The notes beneath the pieces are model-generated. The model saw nothing but the letters and a program-made list of their open reading frames with translations, made no database searches and was not told the origin of the DNA. From Arcobacter sp. (GTDB lineage Bacteria > Campylobacterota > Campylobacteria > Campylobacterales > Sulfurimonadaceae), in assembly GCA_002733885.1 (NCBI GenBank), contig NVXJ01000001.1, positions 171,303 to 206,794 of the forward strand: a DNA stretch of 35,492 nucleotides, given 5' to 3'. Shown here piece by piece: positions 8,300-14,153 of the stretch (positions within the stretch are counted from its first letter, which is position 1; every line of letters begins with the position of its first letter). A program made the translations under genes and the position numbers.

Positions 8300-8866
8300 G
8301 TGCTCACTCTTCTTGAGACTATCAAGTGTCTTGATGGGAAATGCTTTCATTTACCTTATCATCTTGCACGACTCAATGCCTCACGAAAAAAGCTTGGCTT
8401 TAATAAGCCCTTAAAACTTGTTTTAAAACCACCTAAAAAAGGTTTATATAGATGCAGGTTTATATATGCAGAAGATATTATAAAGATTGAGTATCTACCT
8501 TATGAGATGAGGCTTCCACACTCTTTTAAACTTATTCATAGTGATATTGATTATGAACTAAAGCATGAAAATAGAAAAGATCTTAATAAGCTCTTTATTC
8601 AAAAAGAAGAAGCAGATGAAATTATTATTATAAAAAATGGGCTTATCACAGATACAAGTATTGCTAACCTATGTTTTTATGATGGTAAGAAGTGGTTAAC
8701 ACCAACCAGGCCTCTTTTATACGGAACAACAAGGCAAAGACTCCTTGATGAAAAAAAGATACACACCGCAGATATCTCTTATACAGATATCCATAAATTT
8801 TCTAAAATTGCGCTTATAAATGCAATGATAGATTTTCAAATTATAGAAAATGCTATACTTACATAA
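8300..8866 (+). CDS. Class IV aminotransferase-fold protein, PabC-like
   Basis: Predicted PLP enzyme of the branched-chain aminotransferase/4-amino-4-deoxychorismate lyase fold, likely supplying p-aminobenzoate for folate. The start is GTG at 8300, preceded by a purine-rich AAGAAG. At 188 aa it is shorter than E. coli PabC (269). The PLP lysine is placed at Lys88 in YELKHENRKDL, which lines up with the LKHLNR motif around the E. coli PabC lysine. Other family features are the N-terminal LLETIKCLDG, HLPYHLARL, and the PLP phosphate-binding NGLITDTSIANLCF. Compact versions like this are common in Campylobacterota. The precise substrate is inferred, not shown. Confidence 0.82.
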   Translation: MLTLLETIKCLDGKCFHLPYHLARLNASRKKLGFNKPLKLVLKPPKKGLYRCRFIYAEDIIKIEYLPYEMRLPHSFKLIHSDIDYELKHENRKDLNKLFIQKEEADEIIIIKNGLITDTSIANLCFYDGKKWLTPTRPLLYGTTRQRLLDEKKIHTADISYTDIHKFSKIALINAMIDFQIIENAILT

Positions 8867-8892
8867 TTATTTTTTAACTGGGGCCTTTAACA

Positions 8893-9357
8893 ATGTTATA
8901 TGATGTACTAAAAGACCGAACTTACGCAAGTTTAATGCAAAAACATATTATTGAGATCTTGTCTCATCTTTTTGATCAAAACCAAAATTTTGGTATCTTA
9001 TGTAAGATAGAAACACTTAGTTTTAATCCTGCCTTACCTGATGATATCACCACTGAGTTTCGTCCAATGACCCTGTTTTTCCTTGCAGGGTACACCTTTG
9101 AAAGTGCAACCATTGGACAAGACACCATTACATTTGAAGCAGGTTTTGGAGCAGACAACCTTGGTTCCGTAGTCACCGTACCACTTCTAGGCATCATGCA
9201 AATTATCATAGATGAAACACCTATCTTTGTAAACCTAGCCTCACCAACTGAGACAAAAGAAACAGAAGCCAAAAATAATCCATCAGAAAACAGTGGACAA
9301 AAATCATCAATGGAAGCCCTACTAGCTAATCCTGAAAATAAGAAGTTTTTGAAATGA
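8893..9357 (+). CDS. Hypothetical protein with SspB-like (ClpXP adaptor) features
   Basis: 154-residue cytoplasmic protein. Its plan matches E. coli SspB along its length: an N-terminal helix (ASLMQKHIIEILSHLFDQN), an edge strand, a TLFFLAGYTFESATIGQDTITFEAGFG-type central block (about residues 57-82), then VVTVPLLGIMQII, which parallels the SspB segment VSVPLAAVLAIY. A polar, low-complexity linker (residues 118-143) follows, with a short lysine-rich tail ending NKKFLK, where SspB has a flexible linker and a ClpX-binding peptide. SspB delivers ssrA-tagged proteins to ClpXP. This is distant similarity judged by eye; the tail differs from E. coli's. SmpB, the trans-translation partner, is encoded 5.6 kb away. 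Confidence 0.55.
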   Translation: MLYDVLKDRTYASLMQKHIIEILSHLFDQNQNFGILCKIETLSFNPALPDDITTEFRPMTLFFLAGYTFESATIGQDTITFEAGFGADNLGSVVTVPLLGIMQIIIDETPIFVNLASPTETKETEAKNNPSENSGQKSSMEALLANPENKKFLK

Positions 9358-9399
9358 GCCGCGTAAAGAAAACGAGAACTGCTTCTCGTTTGTAGCGGC
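9358..9399 (+). other. Long hairpin directly after the SspB-like gene
   Basis: A 9-bp perfect inverted repeat (AAACGAGAA at 9370-9378 and TTCTCGTTT at 9383-9391, loop CTGC) is enclosed by an outer 5-bp stem, GCCGC at 9358-9362 and GCGGC at 9395-9399. It begins at the base after the TGA stop. There is no following T-run, so it is not a standard intrinsic terminator; it may protect the 3' end of the mRNA or be a repeat remnant. Confidence 0.6.
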
Positions 9400-9408
9400 G
9401 GAACCGAA

Positions 9409-9486
9409 GATGATGTTTTCAAAGAAAACCATCGCAGGCCTTAGCACTTACAACAAAAATGCCAATCCCTTAGCTAAACCTACTTC
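9409..9486 (+). repeat. Imperfect direct repeat, copy 1
   Basis: A stretch of about 78 bp running from GATGATGTTTTC to CTACTTC recurs 101 bp downstream at 9510-9584 in a shorter, diverged form. Similarity is also visible after translation in one frame: both copies give FSKKT, then LS, NK and LA at matching positions. It holds a local hairpin (GTTTTC AAA GAAAAC at 9415-9429). Part of it (CCATCGC) recalls the core of the small repeat family at 12822-13057 and 28356-28388 but is too degraded to assign to it. Confidence 0.5.
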
Positions 9487-9509
9487 CCCGTCCAAGAGGC
9501 TCAAACAAA

Positions 9510-9584
9510 GATAATATTTTCAAAAAAACATCGCGCCTTAGCCAAAACAACAAAAGTGTCAATTATTTAGCAGACAACTACTTC
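9510..9584 (+). repeat. Imperfect direct repeat, copy 2
   Basis: Second copy of the repeat at 9409-9486, from GATAATATTTTC to CTACTTC, with several substitutions and a few small deletions. It contains AAACATCGC, the same nine bases that open two of the four copies of the dispersed structured repeat, but the rest of that element is missing. Confidence 0.5.
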
Positions 9585-9623
9585 AAAAAATGCACATCTA
9601 AAATAATAATAAAAAAAACTGAA

Positions 9624-9656
9624 ATAAAAAAAGAGGACTTAGACCCTAAGGTCTAA
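9624..9656 (-). terminator. Intrinsic terminator of the LysR gene
   Basis: On the minus strand, three bases after the LysR stop codon, TTAGACC and GGTCTAA form a 7-bp stem with a 4-nt loop (9639-9656). A T-rich tract, CTCTTTTTTT, follows (9626-9635). Confidence 0.75.
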
Positions 9657-9659
9657 AAA

Positions 9660-10562
9660 TTATACTGAACGAATGTTTAGTAAGAAAGAAACAACATTGT
9701 CGATGAAAGCATCATGCTTACGATCTTTTGTATAAGCAATGTAAAATTTACGAGAAATTTTATATCCTTTAATACGTGCTTCATAAATTTTTCCAGCCGC
9801 TACATCATCAGCAATTACATGACGTGACATAACTGAAACAACAGGACGTGGTGCTGTTTTATCTGCGTGAGTAATAGACTCTTTAATTGCTGTTGGGCTT
9901 GAAAGCACACCAATAACATTAAAGCTTGAACACTCAACACCAATCTCTTCAAATACTTCTGAAGTAAGCTTACGTGTATGAGAGTTTTCATCTCTACAAA
10001 TCCAGTCAAACTTATAAAGGTCTTCCTTCTTTAGTTGCTTAGGAATAGGTTGATTTGAGAAGATTACTAATTCATCTTCTAACCATTCTCTGTAAATGAT
10101 ACCTTCTCTAAAGATCGCAGATTCTATTAAAGCAATATCAATCTTCTTGTCTTCTAGTTGGTCAATGATATCATCAGAATGAGCCACACGAAGGTATACT
10201 TCATTATTAATTTTATCTTTAATCTTTTGAATTTGTGGAGGAATAACATAATTTCCAATAGCAAATGAAGCACCAAGAACAAAGGTAAATTCTTTATTAA
10301 TAATCTTTAAAAGATCTTTTTCAGATGAGCTAATAGCCTTTTCTAAACGAACGGCAATTCTATAAAGATCTTCACCTTCTTTAGTAAGTTTTATACCATT
10401 TTTCTTACGTTCAACAATTTTAGTATCTAAATATTCTTCAATAAATTTAATTTGTTGGGTAACTGCTGGTTGTGAAATCCCCAATTTAGCCGAAGCCTTA
10501 GAAAAACTTTTTTCTTTTATTACTGTAAGAAAGGTGTGTAATTTTGCAAAATCTTTTAACAT
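9660..10562 (-). CDS. LysR-family transcriptional regulator
   Basis: Cytoplasmic DNA-binding regulator. Residues about 1-60 form the winged helix-turn-helix (FAKLHTFLTVIKEKSFSKAS, then LGISQPAVTQQIKFIE). It is followed by the linker helix and a two-lobed effector domain (FVLGASFAIGNYVIPPQI opens lobe 1). The start at 10562 (MLKDFAKLHTF, 300 aa) has a GGGA ribosome-binding site six bases upstream; an ATG at 10574 is four codons earlier and cannot be excluded. The gene is divergent from uvrD with a perfect palindrome in between (10650-10670), the usual layout for an autoregulated LysR protein. The effector is unknown, and no catabolic or biosynthetic operon sits beside it to suggest one. Confidence 0.93.
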   Translation of the reverse strand: MLKDFAKLHTFLTVIKEKSFSKASAKLGISQPAVTQQIKFIEEYLDTKIVERKKNGIKLTKEGEDLYRIAVRLEKAISSSEKDLLKIINKEFTFVLGASFAIGNYVIPPQIQKIKDKINNEVYLRVAHSDDIIDQLEDKKIDIALIESAIFREGIIYREWLEDELVIFSNQPIPKQLKKEDLYKFDWICRDENSHTRKLTSEVFEEIGVECSSFNVIGVLSSPTAIKESITHADKTAPRPVVSVMSRHVIADDVAAGKIYEARIKGYKISRKFYIAYTKDRKHDAFIDNVVSFLLNIRSV

Positions 10563-10649
10563 AATGATTCCCATAAGATATATTTATATATGAAAGTATA
10601 ACCATAAATTATAAACATTGCAATACTTTTGTAAAAATTCATTAGAATT

Positions 10650-10670
10650 TAGTTATAATCAATATAACTA
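10650..10670. promoter_or_regulatory. Palindromic operator candidate between the LysR gene and uvrD
   Basis: TAGTTATA, a 5-nt spacer and TATAACTA form a perfect 8-bp inverted repeat. The left arm and spacer contain TATAAT (10654-10659), a possible -10 for the plus strand. AT-rich dyads of this size between a LysR gene and its divergent neighbour are typical LysR binding sites, so autoregulation is the simplest reading. Confidence 0.5.
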
Positions 10671-10746
10671 TAACAATAATACTCACTTAAGTAATTTGAA
10701 CTATTGTAATTATAAGATATTTTAAATTGTTAAGAAAGAAGAAGAG

Positions 10747-12795
10747 ATGGAAGCAATTTTTACAGACTTAAATGAAGCGCAAGCGGAAGCTGTTAGAAAG
10801 ATAGATGGACCTATGCTAATTTTAGCAGGCGCGGGTAGTGGTAAGACTAAAACCATTATCTCTCGATTGGCTTATCTTATAGATGAAATCGGTATACCAC
10901 CTGCAAACACACTCACCCTTACCTTTACCAACAAGGCCGCCAAAGAGATGCGTGAACGTGCTCTTAATATGATTCAGCCCACTTCTTATCCTCCTCTTCT
11001 TTGTACCTTTCATAAGTTCGGACTTTTATTTCTAAAATTTCATATTTCAAGACTAGGGCGTAAAAATAATTTTGTTGTGATTGACACCAAGGACAAAACA
11101 GCCTTAATTAAAAAGTTTAACTCTGAAGTTCCTGTTCCACTTATTGCCAGTGAAATTTCACGCTATAAAAACTCTCTTCTAACGCCTGATGAAGCTTACG
11201 CCCAAGCAGAATTAAAAAACTATAAGGCGATTGCTAAAGTTTATGAGCAATATGAGGCTCATTTAGTAAAAAACAATCTCGTAGACTTTGATGACTTACT
11301 GGCCCTTACATATAAGCTTTTAAATGAGAATGAAGACCTTGCCAAAGAAACAAGTGAAAAATATCAGTACATAATGATTGATGAGTACCAAGATACAAAT
11401 GAACTTCAATTTAGATTGCTTCAAAAACTTTGCCATACTCATGACAATTTATGTGTTGTTGGGGATGATGACCAAAGTATTTATGGATGGCGTGGCGCAA
11501 ACATCCGAAATATCATTGACTTTGATAAAGATTTTAAAAACACCCATGTGGTCAAACTTGAAAAGAACTATCGTTCTACTGAACCCATTTTAGATGCGGC
11601 TAATGCCCTTATTGAGCATAATAGAAATCGTTTAGGAAAAAAGCTTATTGCAACAAGAGGAACAGGAAAAGAAATAACCACTATCTCTTCGCATGATGAA
11701 GGAGAAGAAGCAAATAAGGTAGCAAATGCTATTTCAAAACTTCTGAACTCTGGGGTTAGAGCAGATGACATTGCTGTACTTTACCGCATCAATGCCCTCT
11801 CCCGTTCACTTGAAGAAGGACTTGCGCGTCATAGAGTTCCTTATAAGCTTGTCGGAGGCTTACGCTTTTATGATAGAGCTGAGATTAAAGACCTTATCTC
11901 GTATCTAAGAGTTGTTACTAATGTACATGATAGTTTCTCTCTTAAACGCATTATTAATAAGCCAAAACGTGGTTTAGGTAAGGCAACAATAGACAAGCTA
12001 GAACTTGCTGCTATGGATTCAGCTAAGTCCATCTTTGAATATATTGACACTTCGAGTAATGAAGAACTTGAAGCCCTAATTAAGAAGAAAAACACACTCA
12101 CCGTCAAAAAACTTGTAAAAGTTATTAAGGCAGTTGCTAAAACAGCGCAAGATGGAACCTATGACTTCATAGATGTTCTAGAAGATAGTTTTAATATTAA
12201 ATCCATATATGAGAATGTGCAAGATGCAAGTGAGAGAATTGCAAATATTGATGAATTTTACGGTCTCTTTCGTGACTTTATCAAACAAAATCCAAGCACC
12301 AGTTTAGATGAATTTTTAAATGAACTAACCCTTCAAAGTGATCAAGACCAGGTTGAGGGTGAAAGCATTTATATCATGAGTATTCACGCGGCTAAGGGTT
12401 TAGAATTTAAACATGTTTTTATTATCGGTTTAGAAGAAGGTTTTTTACCTCTTATAGGCGATGGCTCAGACACAGAAGAAGAAAGACGTTTGGCTTATGT
12501 AGCCATCACAAGAGCCGAAGAAGAACTTACAATGTCTCATGTTGCAAGTAGATTTTATAAGGGAAGAAGGACGGAACTAACTAAGAGTCGATTCTTTAAA
12601 GAAACAGGCTTATGCGAAGGGTCCTTTATCTTAGAAAAAAACACCAGCTTTAAAAAAGGCGATCTTATACGTCATAAAATCTTTGGTGCAGGAAGAATTC
12701 TTGGTGTATCTAAGGCAGGAAAAGACTTCAAACTAAAAATCAACTTTGGGGGGAGTCACAGAGATATACTATCCTCCTTCGTTGAGAGGCTATAA
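10747..12795 (+). CDS. uvrD: UvrD/PcrA/Rep-type ATP-dependent DNA helicase
   Basis: Superfamily 1A 3'-5' helicase acting in nucleotide excision repair, mismatch-type repair or replication-fork clearance. 682 aa. Helicase motifs in order: Q motif (LNEAQAEAV), Walker A GAGSGKT at 28-34, TLTFTNKAAKEMRERA (Ia), Walker B DEYQDTNE at 212-219, GDDDQSIYGWRGA (III), KLEKNYRS (IV), SIHAAKGLEFKHVF (V) and YVAITRAEEELTMSH (VI). A C-terminal beta domain (KKGDLIRHKIFGAGRILGV) resembles the PcrA/UvrD tail that contacts RNA polymerase. The 3' end is odd: the last 17 codons plus stop (12742-12795) recur in diverged form at 12851-12904. The start has an AAGAAGAG ribosome-binding site. Confidence 0.95.
   Translation: MEAIFTDLNEAQAEAVRKIDGPMLILAGAGSGKTKTIISRLAYLIDEIGIPPANTLTLTFTNKAAKEMRERALNMIQPTSYPPLLCTFHKFGLLFLKFHISRLGRKNNFVVIDTKDKTALIKKFNSEVPVPLIASEISRYKNSLLTPDEAYAQAELKNYKAIAKVYEQYEAHLVKNNLVDFDDLLALTYKLLNENEDLAKETSEKYQYIMIDEYQDTNELQFRLLQKLCHTHDNLCVVGDDDQSIYGWRGANIRNIIDFDKDFKNTHVVKLEKNYRSTEPILDAANALIEHNRNRLGKKLIATRGTGKEITTISSHDEGEEANKVANAISKLLNSGVRADDIAVLYRINALSRSLEEGLARHRVPYKLVGGLRFYDRAEIKDLISYLRVVTNVHDSFSLKRIINKPKRGLGKATIDKLELAAMDSAKSIFEYIDTSSNEELEALIKKKNTLTVKKLVKVIKAVAKTAQDGTYDFIDVLEDSFNIKSIYENVQDASERIANIDEFYGLFRDFIKQNPSTSLDEFLNELTLQSDQDQVEGESIYIMSIHAAKGLEFKHVFIIGLEEGFLPLIGDGSDTEEERRLAYVAITRAEEELTMSHVASRFYKGRRTELTKSRFFKETGLCEGSFILEKNTSFKKGDLIRHKIFGAGRILGVSKAGKDFKLKINFGGSHRDILSSFVERL
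12742..12795 (+). repeat. uvrD 3'-end repeat, functional copy
   Basis: Last 18 codons of uvrD, encoding NFGGSHRDILSSFVERL and the stop. Nearly the same peptide is encoded 109 bp downstream. Fifteen of 17 residues are identical between copies, while about 14 bases differ, nearly all at silent positions. Confidence 0.8.
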
Positions 12796-12796
12796 A

Positions 12797-12904
12797 ATGA
12801 CACTTGAAATAAATTCGCAAGAAACTTCTGCTTTGCAGATCGCCACGGCTAGTTTTGGCGGAAACCATAGAGATATCCTTTCTTCATTTGTTGAGAGATT
12901 ATAA
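12797..12904 (+). pseudogene. Second copy of the uvrD 3' end inside a 35-codon ORF
   Basis: An ATG one base after the uvrD stop opens a 35-codon frame. The first 18 codons (MTLEINSQETSALQIATA) run through a structured repeat (12822-12855). The last 17 (SFGGNHRDILSSFVERL, 12851-12901) repeat the uvrD C-terminus. The two copies differ mainly at third positions, so this copy evolved as the end of a working helicase gene. I read it as the displaced 3' end of an older or foreign uvrD allele, not a fresh local duplication. It may still be translated by coupling to uvrD, but a function for the peptide is unproven. Confidence 0.6.
12822..12855 (+). repeat. Structured small repeat, copy 1 (three-way junction)
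   Basis: 34 nt with outer stem AAACT/AGTTT, inner hairpin TCTGC-TTT-GCAGA and second small hairpin GCC-AC-GGC. Its outer stem differs from the AAACA/TGTTT of the other copies by a compensatory change. The right arm coincides with the first codons of the duplicated uvrD end. Confidence 0.65.
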
Positions 12905-12984
12905 TGCCTGACTCTTTCCCTTACCTATTTTCCTTTAGCGAAGCGTTCTCTTCCCCTCTTTTAAAAGGAAGTGCGGCTTCTCCT

Positions 12985-13018
12985 AAAACATCGCTTTGCG
13001 ACCGCCAAGGCTTGTTTT
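12985..13018 (+). repeat. Structured small repeat, copy 2
   Basis: Outer stem AAAACA/TGTTTT, inner hairpin TCGC-TTT-GCGA and second hairpin GCC-AA-GGC. It is in tandem with copy 3, with a 37-nt period. The inner stem is one pair shorter than in copies 1 and 3 (TCGC/GCGA against TCTGC/GCAGA) and remains fully paired. Confidence 0.7.
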
Positions 13019-13022
13019 ATGG

Positions 13023-13057
13023 AAACATCTGCTTTGCAGACCGCCAAGGCTTGTTTT
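13023..13057 (+). repeat. Structured small repeat, copy 3, overlapping the truB start
   Basis: Outer stem AAACA/TGTTT, inner hairpin TCTGC-TTT-GCAGA, second hairpin GCC-AA-GGC. The last bases of the element (TTGTTTTG) contain the TTG at 13056-13058 that I take as the truB start codon, so the repeat covers the whole translation initiation region of truB. Confidence 0.7.
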
Positions 13058-13877
13058 GAATAGACTATTTGTAGCCTACAAGCCAACAGGACTTAGTTCT
13101 AATCAGTTTCTAAGTCGTTTAAAACGTAAATATAATGTTAAAAAAGCAGGTTATTCAGGTACCTTAGACCCCTTTGCCAAAGGCTGTTTGATTGTTGCCT
13201 TTGGAAGCTTTACACGCTTCTTTCAATTTCTTGATAAAACACCAAAGGTTTATAGAGCTACCTTATGGCTTGGAGCGGCCTCAGATACCTTGGACATTGA
13301 ACAAGTCACTGACCCATCCATAATTAAGCCCTTCAAAGAAGAAGAAGTTCGTAAAATCATAGAAGGACTTAAGGGTGAACTAGAGTATGACCCTCCTATC
13401 TTTTCTGCAAAAAGAATTAATGGTGTGCGTGCCTATGACTTAGCAAGAGCAGGTAAAGAAGTCGTTTTAAATAAGATCAATTCTACTATTTACGATATTT
13501 CTCTTATACATTACTGTCATCCCTTTGTCACCTTTGAAGCCACCGTTAGTGAAGGTACTTATATCCGTTCTTTAGGACGTCTTATTGCAAATCAATTAGG
13601 TGTTGATGGTTCACTAAGTGCTTTAGAGAGATTAAGAGAAGGAAGCTTTAGCTATAATAATGAAGATTCTATCTCTCCCCTTGATGCACTTCCTATGGAG
13701 CGTATAAAGTTCAGGGGAAATATTGAAGACGTGTGGCTTGGTAAGAAAATTGCTTTAGAAAGTTTAAGTGTTCAAAAAGAAGGTATATATCTTCTTCATG
13801 ATGATAAACTTGCCGCGGTTTTACAGATTAAAGATCAAAGCGTATCATATTTACTAAATAAGGTTCCATTATGTTAA
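13056..13877 (+). CDS. truB: tRNA pseudouridine(55) synthase TruB
   Basis: Makes pseudouridine 55 in the T-loop of tRNAs. 273 aa from the TTG at 13056. The catalytic aspartate is Asp38 in GYSGTLDPFAKGCL; other family motifs are YKPTGLSSNQFL, KVYRATLWLG, QYDPPIFSAK-like YDPPIFSAKRINGVRAYDLAR and GTYIRSLGRLI. Family proteins begin with NRLFVAYKP, so the initiator should be the codon right before AATAGA, which here is TTG and lies in a repeat. A longer frame opening at a TTG at 12996 only reads through two repeat copies (RPPRLVL twice) and is unlikely. The 3' end overlaps csrA by 7 nt. It heads truB-csrA-ispE-smpB. Confidence 0.92.
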   Translation: MNRLFVAYKPTGLSSNQFLSRLKRKYNVKKAGYSGTLDPFAKGCLIVAFGSFTRFFQFLDKTPKVYRATLWLGAASDTLDIEQVTDPSIIKPFKEEEVRKIIEGLKGELEYDPPIFSAKRINGVRAYDLARAGKEVVLNKINSTIYDISLIHYCHPFVTFEATVSEGTYIRSLGRLIANQLGVDGSLSALERLREGSFSYNNEDSISPLDALPMERIKFRGNIEDVWLGKKIALESLSVQKEGIYLLHDDKLAAVLQIKDQSVSYLLNKVPLC

Positions 13878-14143
13878 TTCTTTCACGTAAACTTGAAGAA
13901 GCCATTTGGCTTGGTGACAACATTAAAATCAAGATTATGGGCATAGAAAAAGGTGCTGTGAAACTTGGTATTGAAGCACCCTCTGATGTTACTATCTTAA
14001 GGCAAGAGCTAAAAGACGCCGTTGCCGATGTAAACAAGAAGTCTTCAAGTACAAGTGAACAACTTGGTGACTTGCAAGACTTTATGAAAACAAGCCATGG
14101 CGGTCACAAAGTGATGTTTCAGGCGAAGTCGCACAAAAAATAA
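13871..14143 (+). CDS. csrA: Carbon storage regulator CsrA with C-terminal extension
   Basis: RNA-binding homodimer that blocks or stabilises target mRNAs at GGA motifs; in Campylobacterota it controls flagellin and metabolism, often with FliW as antagonist (not in this window). The core is residues 1 to about 60: MLILSRKLEEAI, GAVKLGIEAPSDVTILRQEL, with Arg44 at the conserved RNA-contact position. At 90 aa it is longer than E. coli CsrA (61 aa); the extra ~30 residues (SSSTSEQLGDLQDFMKTSHG and a basic end, KSHKK) form an acidic-then-basic tail. It overlaps truB by 7 nt and lies 10 nt before ispE, so it belongs to the same transcript. Confidence 0.95.
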   Translation: MLILSRKLEEAIWLGDNIKIKIMGIEKGAVKLGIEAPSDVTILRQELKDAVADVNKKSSSTSEQLGDLQDFMKTSHGGHKVMFQAKSHKK

Positions 14144-14153
14144 GCTATAAAGT

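Larger units (their letters stand above)
9358..9659. other. Repeat-rich spacer, no confident gene
   Basis: This 302-bp spacer between the SspB-like gene and the convergent LysR gene holds the long hairpin, the pair of imperfect direct repeats and the LysR terminator. A 34-codon ORF (9410-9514, MMFSKKTIAG start) exists within copy 1 but has no good ribosome-binding site, and copy 2 has ATA where the start would be. I do not call it a gene. Confidence 0.6.

Noticed and set aside
8280-8300. Six-codon ORF (MIYKKN) just before the PabC-like GTG start
   Set aside because: A leader peptide was considered, but there is no hairpin pair or runs of regulatory codons, so it is probably chance.
8976-9422. 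Long antisense frame across the SspB-like gene
   Set aside because: It mirrors codon periodicity of the sense gene, is serine-rich and lacks a ribosome-binding site.
9358-9659. CRISPR-like array or integron-type attC cluster in the repeat-rich spacer
   Set aside because: Only two diverged copies, no constant spacer length, and no cas or integrase gene.
12996-13055. Upstream TTG start that would lengthen TruB by 20 residues
   Set aside because: The extra residues are read from the repeats (RPPRLVL twice) and have no counterpart in TruB proteins.
12904-13059. 51-codon ORF (MPDSFPYLF start) between the uvrD tail copy and truB
   Set aside because: Its second half is a translation of two repeat copies (CDRQGLF and ADRQGLF), and no family is recognisable. 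I kept it only as part of the translational-coupling finding.
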